NCBI GenBank assembly: GCA_013400975.1
Contig: WBMZ01003276.1
Location: 62,001 to 126,000, forward strand
DNA from: Atrichornis clamosus
Lineage: Eukaryota > Chordata > Aves > Passeriformes > Menuridae
Direction: 5' to 3'
Length of the DNA stretch: 64,000 nt
Shown: positions 11,001 to 21,693 of the stretch, piece after piece
How positions within the stretch are numbered: position 1 is the stretch's first letter
Layout of the letters: the number at the start of each line of letters is the position of its first letter
Program-made: the position numbers and the translations under genes
Notes under the pieces: model-generated
What the model was told of the DNA's origin: nothing
Seen by the model: the letters and a program-made list of their open reading frames with translations, nothing else
The model's database searches: none

Positions 11001-13456
11001 CAGGCGCAGCAGGCAGCTAAGCCTCTCTCTGGCTGCGTCGAGGAGTCTGCATCCCATGAGCAGGATGGGGAGGAGATTTGTTCCCAGGGAGGTGCTCTGC
11101 TGAGCAGATGTGCTGCTCTGCTTTGCACCAATGCATAGCTGCTCTTTTTGGGTTTGGTTTTTTTGTTGTTTTTGTATAACTGCAGGAAGCATCAAAACTG
11201 CCCACCTCTCACCCTGGTGTAAGCAATAAGCCATCATGGGCAGGTGGAAAACACTTTGTTTTGTGCCTGCTGTTTCTTATCTCACAATGCTCAACCCAGT
11301 CTCCAGGGCACAAGGACGGACCCTGACAGCTGAGTGGGCATTGCCAGGGAGAGGAAGACAGCTGAAACCAAAGAAGGCTCTCCCACAGGTGGCTGATATT
11401 GCCAGTGTCCTGTCAGGATGCATGTGGGAACAATAAAAAACTGATCACAACCCATCCCTCGGGACACCCACCAGTCCTCCTGCCAGCCTGCCAGCCTAGC
11501 ATCGAGAAACCCATCTCCTGACTGGATAGAGAGCTGGGGTTAAACTCGGGGATGGCTGAGGCTTGCAGATGGCCTGTACAGTTCACAGAGAGTGCTGCTG
11601 CTGGCCCTTCACGTGAGTCTCCTTGTCACAGGACAGCAGCAGGGTGGCAGGGCTGTACTCCACTCTGTCTCATCCTTGGCCGTCCCCGCCTGTCTCTGCA
11701 CTCCTTGCCCTGTGCTGAACAGGATAGCAGAGTGAAGATAATGATCCTCATTTGTATCAGTTAAGGTCTCAGCCCACTCTGGAATTTACTTCATTAGGAT
11801 TGTAGGCTGAATTTATTTTCATTTCTCCTACTCTAATGCCTTGCTGCAGTGTAACTGAAGCATCTCTTTTTAGTGTACTAAAGAACCAGAATTGTCTCTT
11901 CTCATTTCTTTTAACCTTCTTCAGGTTTCTCTTCCCTCATTTCTGACTTCTCTTTATCGTCTTTTTGTGAGTTATTTACCCACCTCTTTGTTCATCCAGC
12001 CTCTGATGCTGGGCATCATCTGGATCCATCATCTGCTAGCAATGGAAAGGCAGCAGGCAAGGATGCCTGACACACTTGGTACATCACTTGGCCTATGGGT
12101 CAAACCCTAATCACTGCAGGGGACAGGTACATATCCCTTTTGCCCAGGTAATAGTAGGTCAGAAGATGTGCTTAAGGTAAGAGACTGAGGGAGGTTAGAA
12201 AGCTCCCGCTGTCCCCAGGGCAAGGAATGAAAAAGCAGAAGAGATGGGAGTCAATATTTAAAAAGAAGGGAGGCAGGTGAGACACTGGGAGTGGAGATCA
12301 GGGCACAGAGGTGTACCTGTGCATGGTGCAATGCAGCTGTCATGTCCTACCCTGATGTGCTCAAAAGCAGTACTTCCTGTTCAGTCCTGCTCTCCGTCCA
12401 GCCAGGGGCTGGGATGGGAGCGGCCTTGGAGAAGCTGCCCTGTCTTCAAGGAGGCTGGGTCCTCCCATTGCCCCTTACTTCCATTTGTGCCTTTGATGGA
12501 GGAAAAGCGAGACAAAGGAAACTTTTGAAGTGGCCTTCTGTGGGTCACCGTCTCTCAGCGCTTTGGCCCGGTGCTCCCTCTGCTGGGAGAAGAAAAGATG
12601 TGAAAACCAACACAAAATAGGCAGAACTGTCCTGAAAAATGCTGACATAATATTGCACTTTCCACTGTCACACCCCTATATAGCCATAGCTGCAGCCACT
12701 GACTGCCTATGGACATACACAGATATTTGTTTGTTCTTTTTCCCCATAGGTTTTCCTGTGAGTCTATGCTTTAAAAGAGATGTACGGCCTTTCATGACAG
12801 CCAGCCTTTACTATAGCTAGCCTTGTCCTTACGTTTGACCGTAACACAGGACTTTTTCCAAAGCCTGACCCTAAACCCGGTGTGCTGGCGCTGGTGGCTC
12901 AGCACACCCATCTTTTTTGCACTTACACTAGGTTATAAGACACTTAAAAGCTCCCTAGGGGCAAGGAAATCCTTCATTGTGGGTTACCTTTCCAAGTAGC
13001 ACCGGTGCTGCATTATAACACTAGAAATACTTGTTTTGAATAAGAGGAATGGCAAGGTTTATGTGTGTGTGTACTTGTGTGTTGCAGAAACTTGCATCTG
13101 CATGTGTACTGTCAATGGACAGGGAGAAAGTGTGCGCCAAGCTCTTCATCTGTTTTGGAGGTGGTTGCAGCATGTTTTCCTCTATAGAAAGCTTTATAGA
13201 CTTTTTTTTCCCATCAATGGGCAGCCCCTAACTGCATTAATTCATTCCATTGAAACAAATGAGTCTGTGGCTGGATCTGGCTGCATGGCCTTCAAGGGAA
13301 TTTATTCTGTATCTTCTGTGTTAGTGATATCTGTGAAAAACAGGAAACTGTTTTCCCATCTCATTCACATAATAGATAAGATGAGAAATTAGCTGCTGGA
13401 TGAGCATCCCGGGGGCTGTTCATTTTGTCACAATAACTAAGGCTCTGCTGCCTCCT
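8013..13456. other. Unique non-coding DNA, nothing recognised
   Basis: No gene, RNA gene or transposon recognised. There are several moderately GC-rich patches (about 10900-11120, 12300-12600) with overlapping frames on both strands, and AT-rich patches (9930-10360) without recognised motifs. Frames do not exceed 130 codons and no domain is visible. An acceptor-like pyrimidine tract ending in CATAG at 12750 stands alone. Confidence 0.4.
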
Positions 13457-13531
13457 GTGCGCACACACACACACACGTGCACCAACACACACGCATGCCC
13501 ACTCACACTCATGCTGTCTCTCTCTCTCTCA
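13457..13531. repeat. (CA)n and (TC)n compound microsatellite
   Basis: A CA repeat with flanking GCGCAC and ACGTGCAC (13457-13481) leads through imperfect CA-rich sequence to a (TC)n run at about 13516-13530. The first part is Z-DNA prone. The final TCTCTCTCTCAG resembles a splice acceptor only because of its composition. Confidence 0.85.
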
Positions 13532-14259
13532 GGATCATCTTCTCATTAGAGGGCAGTTCTGCACCATTGTTACAGACTTCCTGATTTCGAAAAATTTTCC
13601 TCCCTCAATTTCTCTTCTCTCTTCCTTTCTCCCAGAGCTGCCGTCTGGAGAGTGCCTGGGCTCCCCAGAGCTGGCTGCGGGCAGCCCCAAAGAAGGTTTG
13701 GGTGAGGGGTGCATTTTCACTAGCATGACATAACTCCCCCTGCTTGCTACTCTTCTTCCTTCCACCTCCAGGGGCAAGGACAAGAGGAGAGACCCCATGG
13801 GCCGCTGTGGTGACCCCCTTGGGTGACCTCCATGGATTGACAACAAGGATTTTTCCCCAGCCCGATGAGGACCACAGAATCCTTCTGCACTTTTCCCTCT
13901 GCAGATGGTGACCAGTGCCATGTCTGGGTACCACTGCAACCCACAGGAGACAGGCAGCACTGACTTTTTGAAATTTGCTTTTTCCACCACCTCACATATT
14001 GCCCACATTCGGACAGTAAAATGAAGTCAACAATGGGCAGAATTTATCATGTCCAAGATATACAGTTAGTCTTTAGGATGAAACAAAAGTGTTCCCAGGA
14101 TGACGCTGGAGAAGGAAAGGGTGCTTTGCCCTCCCAGTTGCCTTCCTGCAGATCCTGCTTGGGGGGAAGCTCACAGCCTTGGAGCAAATTTGAAAAAAGG
14201 AAAGTGTAGTCAAAGCAGAGGTGAGTTTTTTTGTTTTGTTTTGTTTAATGTTTAGAAAA
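13532..14259. other. Unique non-coding DNA
   Basis: No gene recognised. Overlapping open frames of 157, 109 and 82 codons on the minus strand share the same GC-richer stretch and show no recognisable domain; they are most simply chance frames. Confidence 0.35.
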
Positions 14260-14530
14260 CTAAAGAAAAGGAAATCAATTATGAGGCCTACCTGAATTTT
14301 ATTTCCTCACCAAAAACCAAATTACTCAGCAAACTTATCGCTTGCTATTGCAGGCCTTGGTATTAAAGAAAACAATCAGGCCAGCAGGATTAATCTCTGA
14401 CAGCTGCCTTATCTTTAACTTGCACCTTTGTTATTTTCTGATGAGCTTCTCTTTTTTTGCTGCCACGTTGTACCATACCTCACTGGTTCCTTTCATTTTA
14501 TCATCAGGCAGGAGCGGAGGACCTTTCAGT
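14260..14530. promoter_or_regulatory. Candidate conserved non-coding element / enhancer
   Basis: AT-rich block with dense factor-like words: AATCAATTATGAGG, AAATTACTCAGC, a palindromic GATTAATC at 14388-14395, an E-box CAGCTG at 14401-14406, CTTATC (GATA site on the minus strand) and a SOX-like CTTTGTT. There is no recognisable repeat and no convincing reading frame. The clustering of homeodomain, E-box, GATA and SOX words within 60 bases suggests an enhancer core. Inference only. Confidence 0.33.
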
Positions 14531-16725
14531 TTATTAAAAAACCTTTATTTGTGAAGAACAAAGAGAGGGGAAAAAAGGCAAACAATGAGGTCAGACAATC
14601 TCCTTCTTGCCAGGAGTCACTCACCTGTTATTTAGAGTGTTATCAGTTAGAGGAGACTTGCATCATTGAAAATCAGTCCCTGACAGCACACTCTGTTAAT
14701 GCACATACACACATGTACGTGCACACACACAAAAGACCCTCACGATTGACTCATACCAACCTCCAGACAAGGTCCTCTCTTGCCAAGGCTATAATATTTT
14801 CAGTGGGGGAAGTTCATTCTAGCTCTGGCTCGGGGGCCAGGGTCAGGGTCTTGGTGCAGGAATATGGCTTTGGCAAGTCTAGCTGTACCAGGCTACTGCA
14901 TCTCAAAGAGTGTCCTCTGCCCCCTAGAAAAGCCTCCTGCCCTTACCTGCTTTGTGCTCTCATGACAATGCCTCTTGGCACACAATGGGACTGAGATTTG
15001 CTCCCTAACAACAGCCTTCTCTTCTGCTGTGCCACTCCAGTTCAGCTCTGCTAATTGATTCATGTAGCACTCAAAATGACTTTGTCAGGTAGGAACATGT
15101 CATTTCTCAGCTGCAGTCCTCAGTGTTGAGCAGATGCCAATCCCCTCAGTGCAGGAACTGTTTCCTGCCTTTGTTCTGCTGGTGGGTTTTGCTGTGGAGG
15201 TTTTCACAGAAGCTTGTATGAGCAAGATGTACTCTGATTGCAAAATGTAGAGCTCGTTTCCTGCTCTTGATGTAAAAAGTCCAGCTTGTAGTGTACTTTT
15301 CCTTCCTTGCATCCCACTAAGTTCTGGACTTGGAGGATGTGCGCTCATGAATGAGTGAATTTGAGTTAGTGATATCACACTGGTCCCATAGGATGGAGAG
15401 CTGCACCTATAAACACTTATAGAAACAGAATTACAAATCCAGACTTCTCTTCCTGGAATTTTAAGAGCAAACCAACTTTAAAGCTGTCTTTAAAGAAGAA
15501 TTTGTTGAAGACGTTGAGATTGTTGGTGACTAACTTTTAACGTTTGACAATGGAGTTAGTGCCACTAAGAAATTTTTCAGTATTTGAAGAGAGCTGACAA
15601 GAAAACAAAACCCAACCAACCCCAAAATAATAATAATCAAATGGTTTTACTCAACTCCCACAAAAATTCAAAAGGCCTGGAACACAGTGTGTGAACCTCT
15701 GGATACATAGCTTTACTTTGCTGTGTTGGTGTGGTTAGAGACATATCCATGTACATGATGACAGAAGACAAGATGATCTAGCAGTATAAATGCTTTGCTG
15801 GCAGAAGTTTAAATTGGTCTGCTGTAGATCATGCTGCCAAGGGTGGTGCATGGCATTCTTGTCTTTTGCCTCTCCTCTGAACCAGAGGGGGAAGCAGATG
15901 GTATAAACCTGTTTCTTCCAGAACTGTGCCAATCCCCATCACAGGAAAAAAGACCAAACATTCTGCTGTTTGTGGCAGCTTTCAGTCCCCTTTCTACTAC
16001 TGGAGACTCCCTCCACAAAGCTTTTCTAAGGTAAAGAAAACACAGTTCCAAAAGGCTGATATCTCCCACTCTTTCCTGCTTAAATGCTTTGGGGCTCCAG
16101 GTTTCTCTCCTTTCCATGATCTTGGGATGACTTCTGCAGTGTGTTTTGTCCATAGCTTTGTCCTGTGACCTTTAGGCAAGAAGTCTTCTCTGCCACACAG
16201 GCTACAGAAATCGAAAGGCTACACTTGTCATTGCATACCCAAGAGCAATCATGAATTTTAGCTGGTTTATTAAATAAAAATATACACAGAGCTCTAGCCA
16301 GGAAGGATGTAAGTGTCCATAAAATGATTAGATGTGTTTCCAGACTGTGGATTTTCACAAAGAAATGCTTTTAGCAATCACGATCTATTTACCTCTGTGT
16401 GTGTATGTGTTTGTATGTACTTACCTGTGCCTTTAGACAGAATCAGCTGTATCATCTGGATATTTTCAGTATTCTGCCTATCTTCTTTCTAGGTGTTTTC
16501 ATTTCTTCTCAGGAAGAATTATTTGGTTTGACTGCTCAGTTCAAATCTGCAATGTACAAACCCAGCTGAGTGAACCTGAGAAAACAAGCAGAGATAGTCA
16601 CACCAAGGGATTGTGGAGGGACTAAAACCAGAAGAAAAGTAGGATAATGCTTTGGCAAAGGGGGCTTTGGGATCTGTTTTGCTGTGTTCTGTTTTTGCAC
16701 CCCCGGCTTTGTTGGTAGTGGTTAT
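14531..16725. other. Unique non-coding DNA
   Basis: No gene recognised. A short imperfect CA repeat sits at 14701-14731 and a small ATA/ATAATAAT run near 15624. The rest is unremarkable intergenic sequence. Confidence 0.4.
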
Positions 16726-17025
16726 CCTTCCCTTCCCTTCCCTTCCCTTCCCTGTTNNNNNNNNNNNNNNNNNNNNNNNNNNNNNNNNNNNNNNNNNNNN
16801 NNNNNNNNNNNNNNNNNNNNNNNNNNNNNNNNNNNNNNNNNNNNNNNNNNNNNNNNNNNNNNNNNNNNNNNNNNNNNNNNNNNNNNNNNNNNNNNNNNNN
16901 NNNNNNNNNNNNNNNNNNNNNNNNNNNNNNNNNNNNNNNNNNNNNNNNNNNNNNNNNNNNNNNNNNNNNNTCCCATCCCTTCCCTTCCCTTCCCTTCCCT
17001 TCCCTTCCCTTCCCTTCCCTTCCCT
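16726..17025. repeat. (CCCTT)n pentamer array interrupted by assembly gap
   Basis: Both sides of the gap are near-perfect CCCTT/TTCCC pentamers (16726-16754 and 16978-17025), so the missing bases most likely belong to the same array. On the minus strand this is (GGGAA)n, an all-purine strand able to form triplex or slipped structures, which may explain the assembly failure. The gap edges (CCTGTT and TCCCATCCC) show imperfect units. Open frames here (repeating PFPSL or GREGK) are artefacts of the repeat. Confidence 0.95.
16757..16970. other. Assembly gap, 214 N
   Basis: A run of 214 undetermined bases inside the pentamer array. Its length is not a round number, so it may be an estimated rather than arbitrary gap size. 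Confidence 1.
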
Positions 17026-17274
17026 GCTCTGCTCTTTTCTTTGTCTTGATCAGTATCTCTGTCTCTTCTTTTCTAGATGTCTTCTCAATGGCAGTCACAT
17101 ATTACAGTGAACTCTCAATATGAGCTTGAAGGACGCGTAAGCCCTCAAGAATCCCCTTGCAAGGACTAACGGAGGTAACCTGGTTAATGCCCTTTTGTTT
17201 GGCCATACCTACTTAATCCTTTCTGGAAATAACACTGTTCTTGTCTTTCCTTCCCTGGCTCTCCAGTAAACAGC
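17026..17274. other. Unique non-coding DNA downstream of pentamer array
   Basis: No gene or repeat recognised. Confidence 0.35.
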
Positions 17275-17480
17275 ACTGGCCTGAAACAATTGCAATTATT
17301 TATTTGATTTCATTTATGCTGTGCACAATCTTAGATTTCATTAGCCGCAGTTATAATAAAAACAAATCCAACCTCATATTCCCTTCTGAATTATACTGCC
17401 ATGACAACAATGAAAGTAAAAGTGTCCTCATCAAAACCTCCCTTCCCAGCCCATCCCAGTATTTTAAACTAAAGCTCAAC
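17275..17480. promoter_or_regulatory. Candidate conserved non-coding element
   Basis: AT-rich sequence with CAATTGCAATTATTTATTTG, ATTAGCCGCAGTTATAATAA and AAACAAATCC (forkhead-like), and few signs of repeat origin. The CpG in GCCGCAG is retained within AT-rich context. It resembles a constrained non-coding block; not tested by alignment. Confidence 0.27.
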
Positions 17481-17714
17481 AAAAGAGACAAGTTTTGCAA
17501 TGTGCCCTGAAGGTTTGACACACAAGAAAGGAAATTCAAGAGTGTGGGCCTTCTTCTGCAGAAAAAAAAAGAAAAAAGCCATTTCCAAACATGCTGCTCC
17601 AAGGACTTTCAGTTCAAATGCATCAACTCATCTTCATGGTGGACCTAGTGCTCATAGGCAGAGGTAGTCTCTACAGGACGAGCAGGTTCAAATCACAAGG
17701 AGATTTAGAAACTA

Positions 17715-18020
17715 AGGCCTGAATTGCACCTGGAAATGAACTGAAAATTGGCGCAGCCTGTGTGCCATCTGCGCTCTATGGTTTGTGTCTGAAATGTGGA
17801 TATGTAAGCAGGCAGCTGCATACTGCAATTAGCTGAAGTTTCTGAGTGGTCCTCAGACGTAGAGCTGAGCAGACCACATGGCAGCGATCCAGTCTGGAGA
17901 TGAGAAAAGCACAGACAATGGTGACACAGTCCAACAGGACAAGAGGTTGAAATCTCCTCACCAAGCAGATAGGAGAAGGGGAAATAAACACTCGTAGCTC
18001 CTGCTGCCACTGGAACATTC
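17715..18020 (-). mobile_element. Decayed L2/CR1-type LINE reverse transcriptase fragment
   Basis: On the minus strand a frame within 17776-18018 contains TIVCAFLISRLDRCHVV followed by TTQKLQLIAV. This matches the well-known C-terminal region of ORF2 in L2/L3/CR1-like LINEs (family pattern: a 'vhAlvtSRLDYCNaL' block, then 'KLQLvQNaaaRlLt'). After a stop and a frame change, LRQFSVHFQVQF, reading towards lower coordinates, resembles the following 'LHWLPVrFRvqFK' block. The tyrosine and asparagine of the DYCN block are replaced and the frame is broken, so this is an old, dead insertion. It is much older than the CR1 copies here. Exact family unresolved without a library search. Confidence 0.72.
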
Positions 18021-19574
18021 AAAAGCATCTGGAAATCCAGGAGGCCTTCTCCAGCCGGGCAACAAAGGGCAAGGCTTCCCTCCATCCAGATGGCGAGCAT
18101 CACTTTTGCCATCTCCCCCAATTATTTCCTGCCGCCATTATCATTTTGATTTCATGTGCAGTCAGCTCTTGTCTTCCAAAACCTGGATTTGGATTGAGCC
18201 TGAGAAAGCCAAATGTCTGCAAAACCTGAAGTCCCATGAAATAAGAGTCACAGTTGCTGAACAACATGAGCATTGTGATGGCATTTTTTCCCAGCACTGT
18301 GATGGTCCCTTTGTGAGCACCACAAGCCATCTGTGAAAAAAGCAGTGAAATAACCCTCTAATAACCCAAAATACATGTAATTTTTTGTTCATGTGGCAGA
18401 ACTTCTTGACCATAAACTAGATTGGAGCAGAATAGAGATGGTCCAGATCTTCCTGTTAGGGAAGACTCTGTCTAAATTTTGTCTCAAATGTGGCGGTCTC
18501 CTTGCTACAGTGAACAAAGTCTGTTTGAGGCCTGCTATGGTTATCGCACCCAGGATTCAGAAATGTGGCAAATTTTAGCCCCAGTTACTGAAGAGAGGAA
18601 GGCTCTAGAAACTCTTCTAAAGGAATTGTAGGGAGGAAAATGGTGGCTCAAAGGGGGAAGTTGAGGTTGGAGATTTACTGTTGGCCAAGAATGGCACTGG
18701 TTCTGGGACCCCGAGTATACTGTACTGTGAGAACCTGATATACAGAAGGGATGCTAAACAGACGATTACATTACAAGGTGACAACTGTATTATCAGGAAC
18801 CCAGTGTGTCCGACCTGCCCTGCATTGCTCAGTTTTCAGGCTGGTATAACTCTTTTAAAGTGACTTCTCCCTGCTGAAATATTCTGGGGCAGCACATTGC
18901 CCTGGAGCTGTGTGATGGTGCAGCCCGTGCTGCTTCTTGAGGGACAAAGAGCAATTGGGCTGCTGGGGTGAATAGGTAAAATCACTACACCTCAGAGTTT
19001 AGACAACTGTGCACTCTGATGGTAGCCACTCGGCTAAAAGGAGTTTCATCAATAAAACAATGAACACATGGAAACTCAGACAAACTCACACGGGGAGTAA
19101 ACTCCAGTTTTTTGAGAATGATTGTGTGTCATGAGCAGTAGTATAGAAATGCATCTTATTATATCACCTAGGTGTGGAAGGTTTGGTTTAAAGTTATATT
19201 TGCTCACTGTGCAAACTGGATAGTACACTTTGTTATGTTCAGCAAACTCTGAGTGCCCAGCCCAGTGTGGGATGCCCTGCTTGGTTTTGTTCCAACATAC
19301 CCAACATCCTGAGGACTGGCAGAAAATTTCAAATTGGATTTGCTTTGTTACTGGTGTGTGAGACAGAATGGCACCACAGGCTGAGGCTTTTGCTGACAGT
19401 TAAAATAATGATCTTTTTTCTAGTGAACTGTGCACATCTTGAGTCGCTGAGAGAAAATGGCTTGGAGAGAGATCCAGAAGGCAGATTGCGTACTGCCTTT
19501 TCTGATACAATGGCAGGGGAGACTCACACTTGAGATTTCTGCTCACTTGATACCAGCTTCAATTTTGTACAGCT
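18021..19574. other. Unique non-coding DNA
   Basis: No gene or repeat recognised. Open frames are below 90 codons and on both strands. Confidence 0.35.
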
Positions 19575-19730
19575 TTGACTTTGTTCCTTGCACAAATTGC
19601 ACCTTTGTTCAGATCTGCTAGTTCATATTTATGACTAGGAGAAGACCAACATAATCAATGTTAGTGTAATTGTCTGCATAATGAATATGGTAGTCTTGAT
19701 TTAAAAATTTTCTTTTTGAGCTCTGTGACC
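19575..19730. promoter_or_regulatory. Candidate conserved non-coding element
   Basis: AT-rich block with a CACCTTTGTTCAGATCTG segment (E-box-like CAGATCTG and SOX-like CTTTGTT), AATCAATGTTAG, GTGTAATTG and TGCATAATGAATATGG (POU-like). Texture of a developmental enhancer; inference only. Confidence 0.25.
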
Positions 19731-20038
19731 TTCTGAAACTTTGGGAGCATGCTGTCTACCAAGTCACCTACCTATCCAGATATCCCAACACATCAAATGA
19801 CCTGACCAGCATGATCCAAGCTTTCTATGGGTTGTTGTGTGGACCATGCCAGTCCGTCTTGAGGGTTCCCCTCCACCTGCTTGTCTTCCCATGCTGCACT
19901 GAAGTCAGTTACATATCTTAGTATTCAAGGCCTGATTCCCCAGTTAGAACATCACTGGTTCACTACCATCTCTTGCGTACTCATGAAACACTTGTTTCCA
20001 CCTCCAGTCAGGCAATTTTCTGATGTCTATTGCTCATT

Positions 20039-20131
20039 TGTTAAATTTCCAAACAAGGGACTCTCTGTTTTCTTCCTTGTTGCATTGTTAAAGTTTCAAA
20101 CAAGTGTCTCTCTGTTTTCTTTCCTGCTACT
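20039..20131. repeat. 47-bp imperfect tandem duplication
   Basis: Two adjacent copies with a 47-base offset share TGTTAAA, CAAACAAG and CTCTCTGTTTTCTT segments with a few substitutions and one small indel. The duplication lies inside the longest gap-free open frame of the window (19881-20522, 213 codons), which is pyrimidine-rich and hydrophobic on translation and shows no domain. Confidence 0.75.
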
Positions 20132-20875
20132 TTTTGAGCTCAAGATGCATCCCCTGCAGCCAAATCCAAACTTGCCTTATTTTTGCTGTCTGACCCGCCT
20201 TCAAATTGTCCTTTATAATGGTATCTATAAAAGACTGAACAACTGCTGGCGGATGTGCTGGAGTGACTGCCTGCACAGCTCACTATTATTTTCCTTTTAT
20301 TTCCTTGTATTTCCTTCCTGCCTGCATTTGTCTGACATCTTCTTTCTTCCATTAAGTCTCATTTCTTTGTATTTTAGACCATTTTCCTGTGTTGTGCTTA
20401 TACAGTGCATGCCACAGTGTGAGCCTTGCCTGTGGCTATGGATCTTGGACTTGGTGGTGGTTTACATCGGGTGGAGATGCACTGCTGGGAGAGAGGAGGA
20501 TCGCTGTGTTGCCGGTTGCTAGCCCTGGTTAGTGTGGGATGCATGTTCCTGAATTCTCCAGTATGGTTGTGCAGCCTCCTAGCACCCTCCATGGAGTCCA
20601 GCCCTGTGAACCTGGGACACTGTGCAAAATTCAGAGGCGTTTTGCAGTGAGGAAACCCCACACTGCAGCACAAAAAGATGCAGGGTCACATCTTTTCCTG
20701 ATGCCATCCCAACTAATGGAGGCACAGCCATGGTACGCCAGCAGAAAATGAGACTCCTGAAGGTGGGTTTAAATACTGTGGTGTGTCTCTGCCTCAGGTT
20801 TGAACCAGCCACCATGGGCTTATGGCTGTTGTGAGAAACTCATACCAGGTTAGCAGTGGAAAGAATGGAATGGAA

Positions 20876-21130
20876 AGAAGAGGAGAGGAGGGAGAGGTGA
20901 AAAGAAGGGAAGAGAAGGGAAGAGAAGGGAAGAGAAGGGAAGAGCAGAGAAGAACAGAGAAGAGAAGAGAAGAGCAGAGCAGAGCAGAGCAGAGCAGAGC
21001 AGAGAAGAGAAGAGCAGAGAAGAGAAGAGAAGAGCAGAGCAGAGCAGAGCAGAGCAGAGCAGAGCAGAGCAGAGCAGAGAAGAGAAGAGAAGAGAAGAGA
21101 AGAGAAGAGAAGAGAAGAGAAGAGAAGAGG
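20876..21130 (+). repeat. AGAGA/AGAGC pentamer array with 60-bp higher-order repeat
   Basis: From 20901 the sequence keeps a strict five-base phase. It starts with AGAGAAGGGA decamers (20911-20940), then runs in pentamers that are almost all either AGAGA or AGAGC. 20941-21000 and 21001-21060 match at 58 of 60 positions and form a 12-pentamer higher-order unit ending in six AGAGC. The array ends with three more AGAGC and about eleven AGAGA. The + strand is nearly all purine. The overlapping long frames on both strands (EEKRRE-like or LLFSSLL-like) are repeat artefacts. Confidence 0.95.
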
Positions 21131-21289
21131 CATCGTTTGGAGTTACTGGCCAAATTTGTTTAAAAAATATAACTATTTTTTCCACCTCAGTGGAATAGAG
21201 AAATTCCGTGAAAGTATTTTAAAGATAAGTACTAGTTAAGTAGCTCCCAAATAATCATATTTTTATTTGAGCTTTATATTTTTGTTAAG

Positions 21290-21413
21290 TTAAATCCATT
21301 AGTAGATTAGGTTTGCCAGCTCTATTCATGGCTATTTGATCCTTGAATCCTTTCAAGAAAATCAATGTGTGGCTTTCCAGCTAATTAGCATAACGTTAAT
21401 AAAATGTATAAGG
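21290..21413 (+). promoter_or_regulatory. Candidate core promoter upstream of CpG island
   Basis: AT-rich sequence directly before the CpG island carries a perfect GCTAATTAGC homeodomain-type palindrome (21380-21389), AACGTTAATAAAATG, and a TATA-like GTATAAGG (about 21406-21413). If the TATA-like box is used, initiation would fall near 21435-21445, just inside the island. The lower part (21310-21390) has the texture of a conserved element. There is no transcript evidence in the sequence itself. Confidence 0.4.
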
Positions 21414-21528
21414 CGGCCAGGGCTGCCGAAGCCGCTCACTTCGTCTTACAAATTCTGCGGGGAAGGTCAGCAAGTCCTCGGGCGCAGGGGCAGGATGGGC
21501 GGCCGGCCGGGTCGGGGTGCGGCATCCC

Positions 21529-21571
21529 GGGCGGGCCAGGGGCCCGGGGGGAGCGGCGGGCAGCGGGCGGG
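21529..21571 (+). other. G-quadruplex motif in CpG island
   Basis: G-runs at 21529-21531, 21533-21535, 21539-21542 and 21546-21551 are separated by loops C, CCA and CCC. Further GGG runs at 21558, 21565 and 21569 give alternative partners. This meets the usual G3+N1-7 rule on the + strand. Confidence 0.85.
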
Positions 21572-21693
21572 CAGGCATGGCCTCCCCTCCCTTATTTTCC
21601 GCCCCCCTCCCGCTTTCTTCTGCAAATCAAAGCCGCCATCTGCTGTGACAAGTGTTCCCATTCACCTTTTCCCTCTTATCTGCTCCCTCGCAG

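Noticed and set aside
12721..12755. Strong splice-acceptor-like pyrimidine tract ending in CATAG
   Set aside because: No open frame or donor downstream that makes a sensible exon; such tracts are common.
13514..13533. Acceptor-like (TC)nAG
   Set aside because: Explained by the TC microsatellite.
13535..14008. 157-codon minus-strand frame
   Set aside because: Two further frames in other phases cover the same bases and no domain is visible.
17640..17700. B-box-like AGCAGGTTCAAATC, possible tRNA or tRNA-derived SINE
   Set aside because: No A-box at the right distance and no cloverleaf pairing by eye.
19881..20522. Longest gap-free open frame, 213 codons
   Set aside because: Pyrimidine-rich low-complexity translation, no domain, contains a tandem duplication, no promoter or splice context; consistent with a chance frame.
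20794..21185. Long overlapping frames on both strands through the pentamer array
   Set aside because: A five-base repeat lacking stop trinucleotides opens several frames on both strands; the encoded repeats are artefacts.
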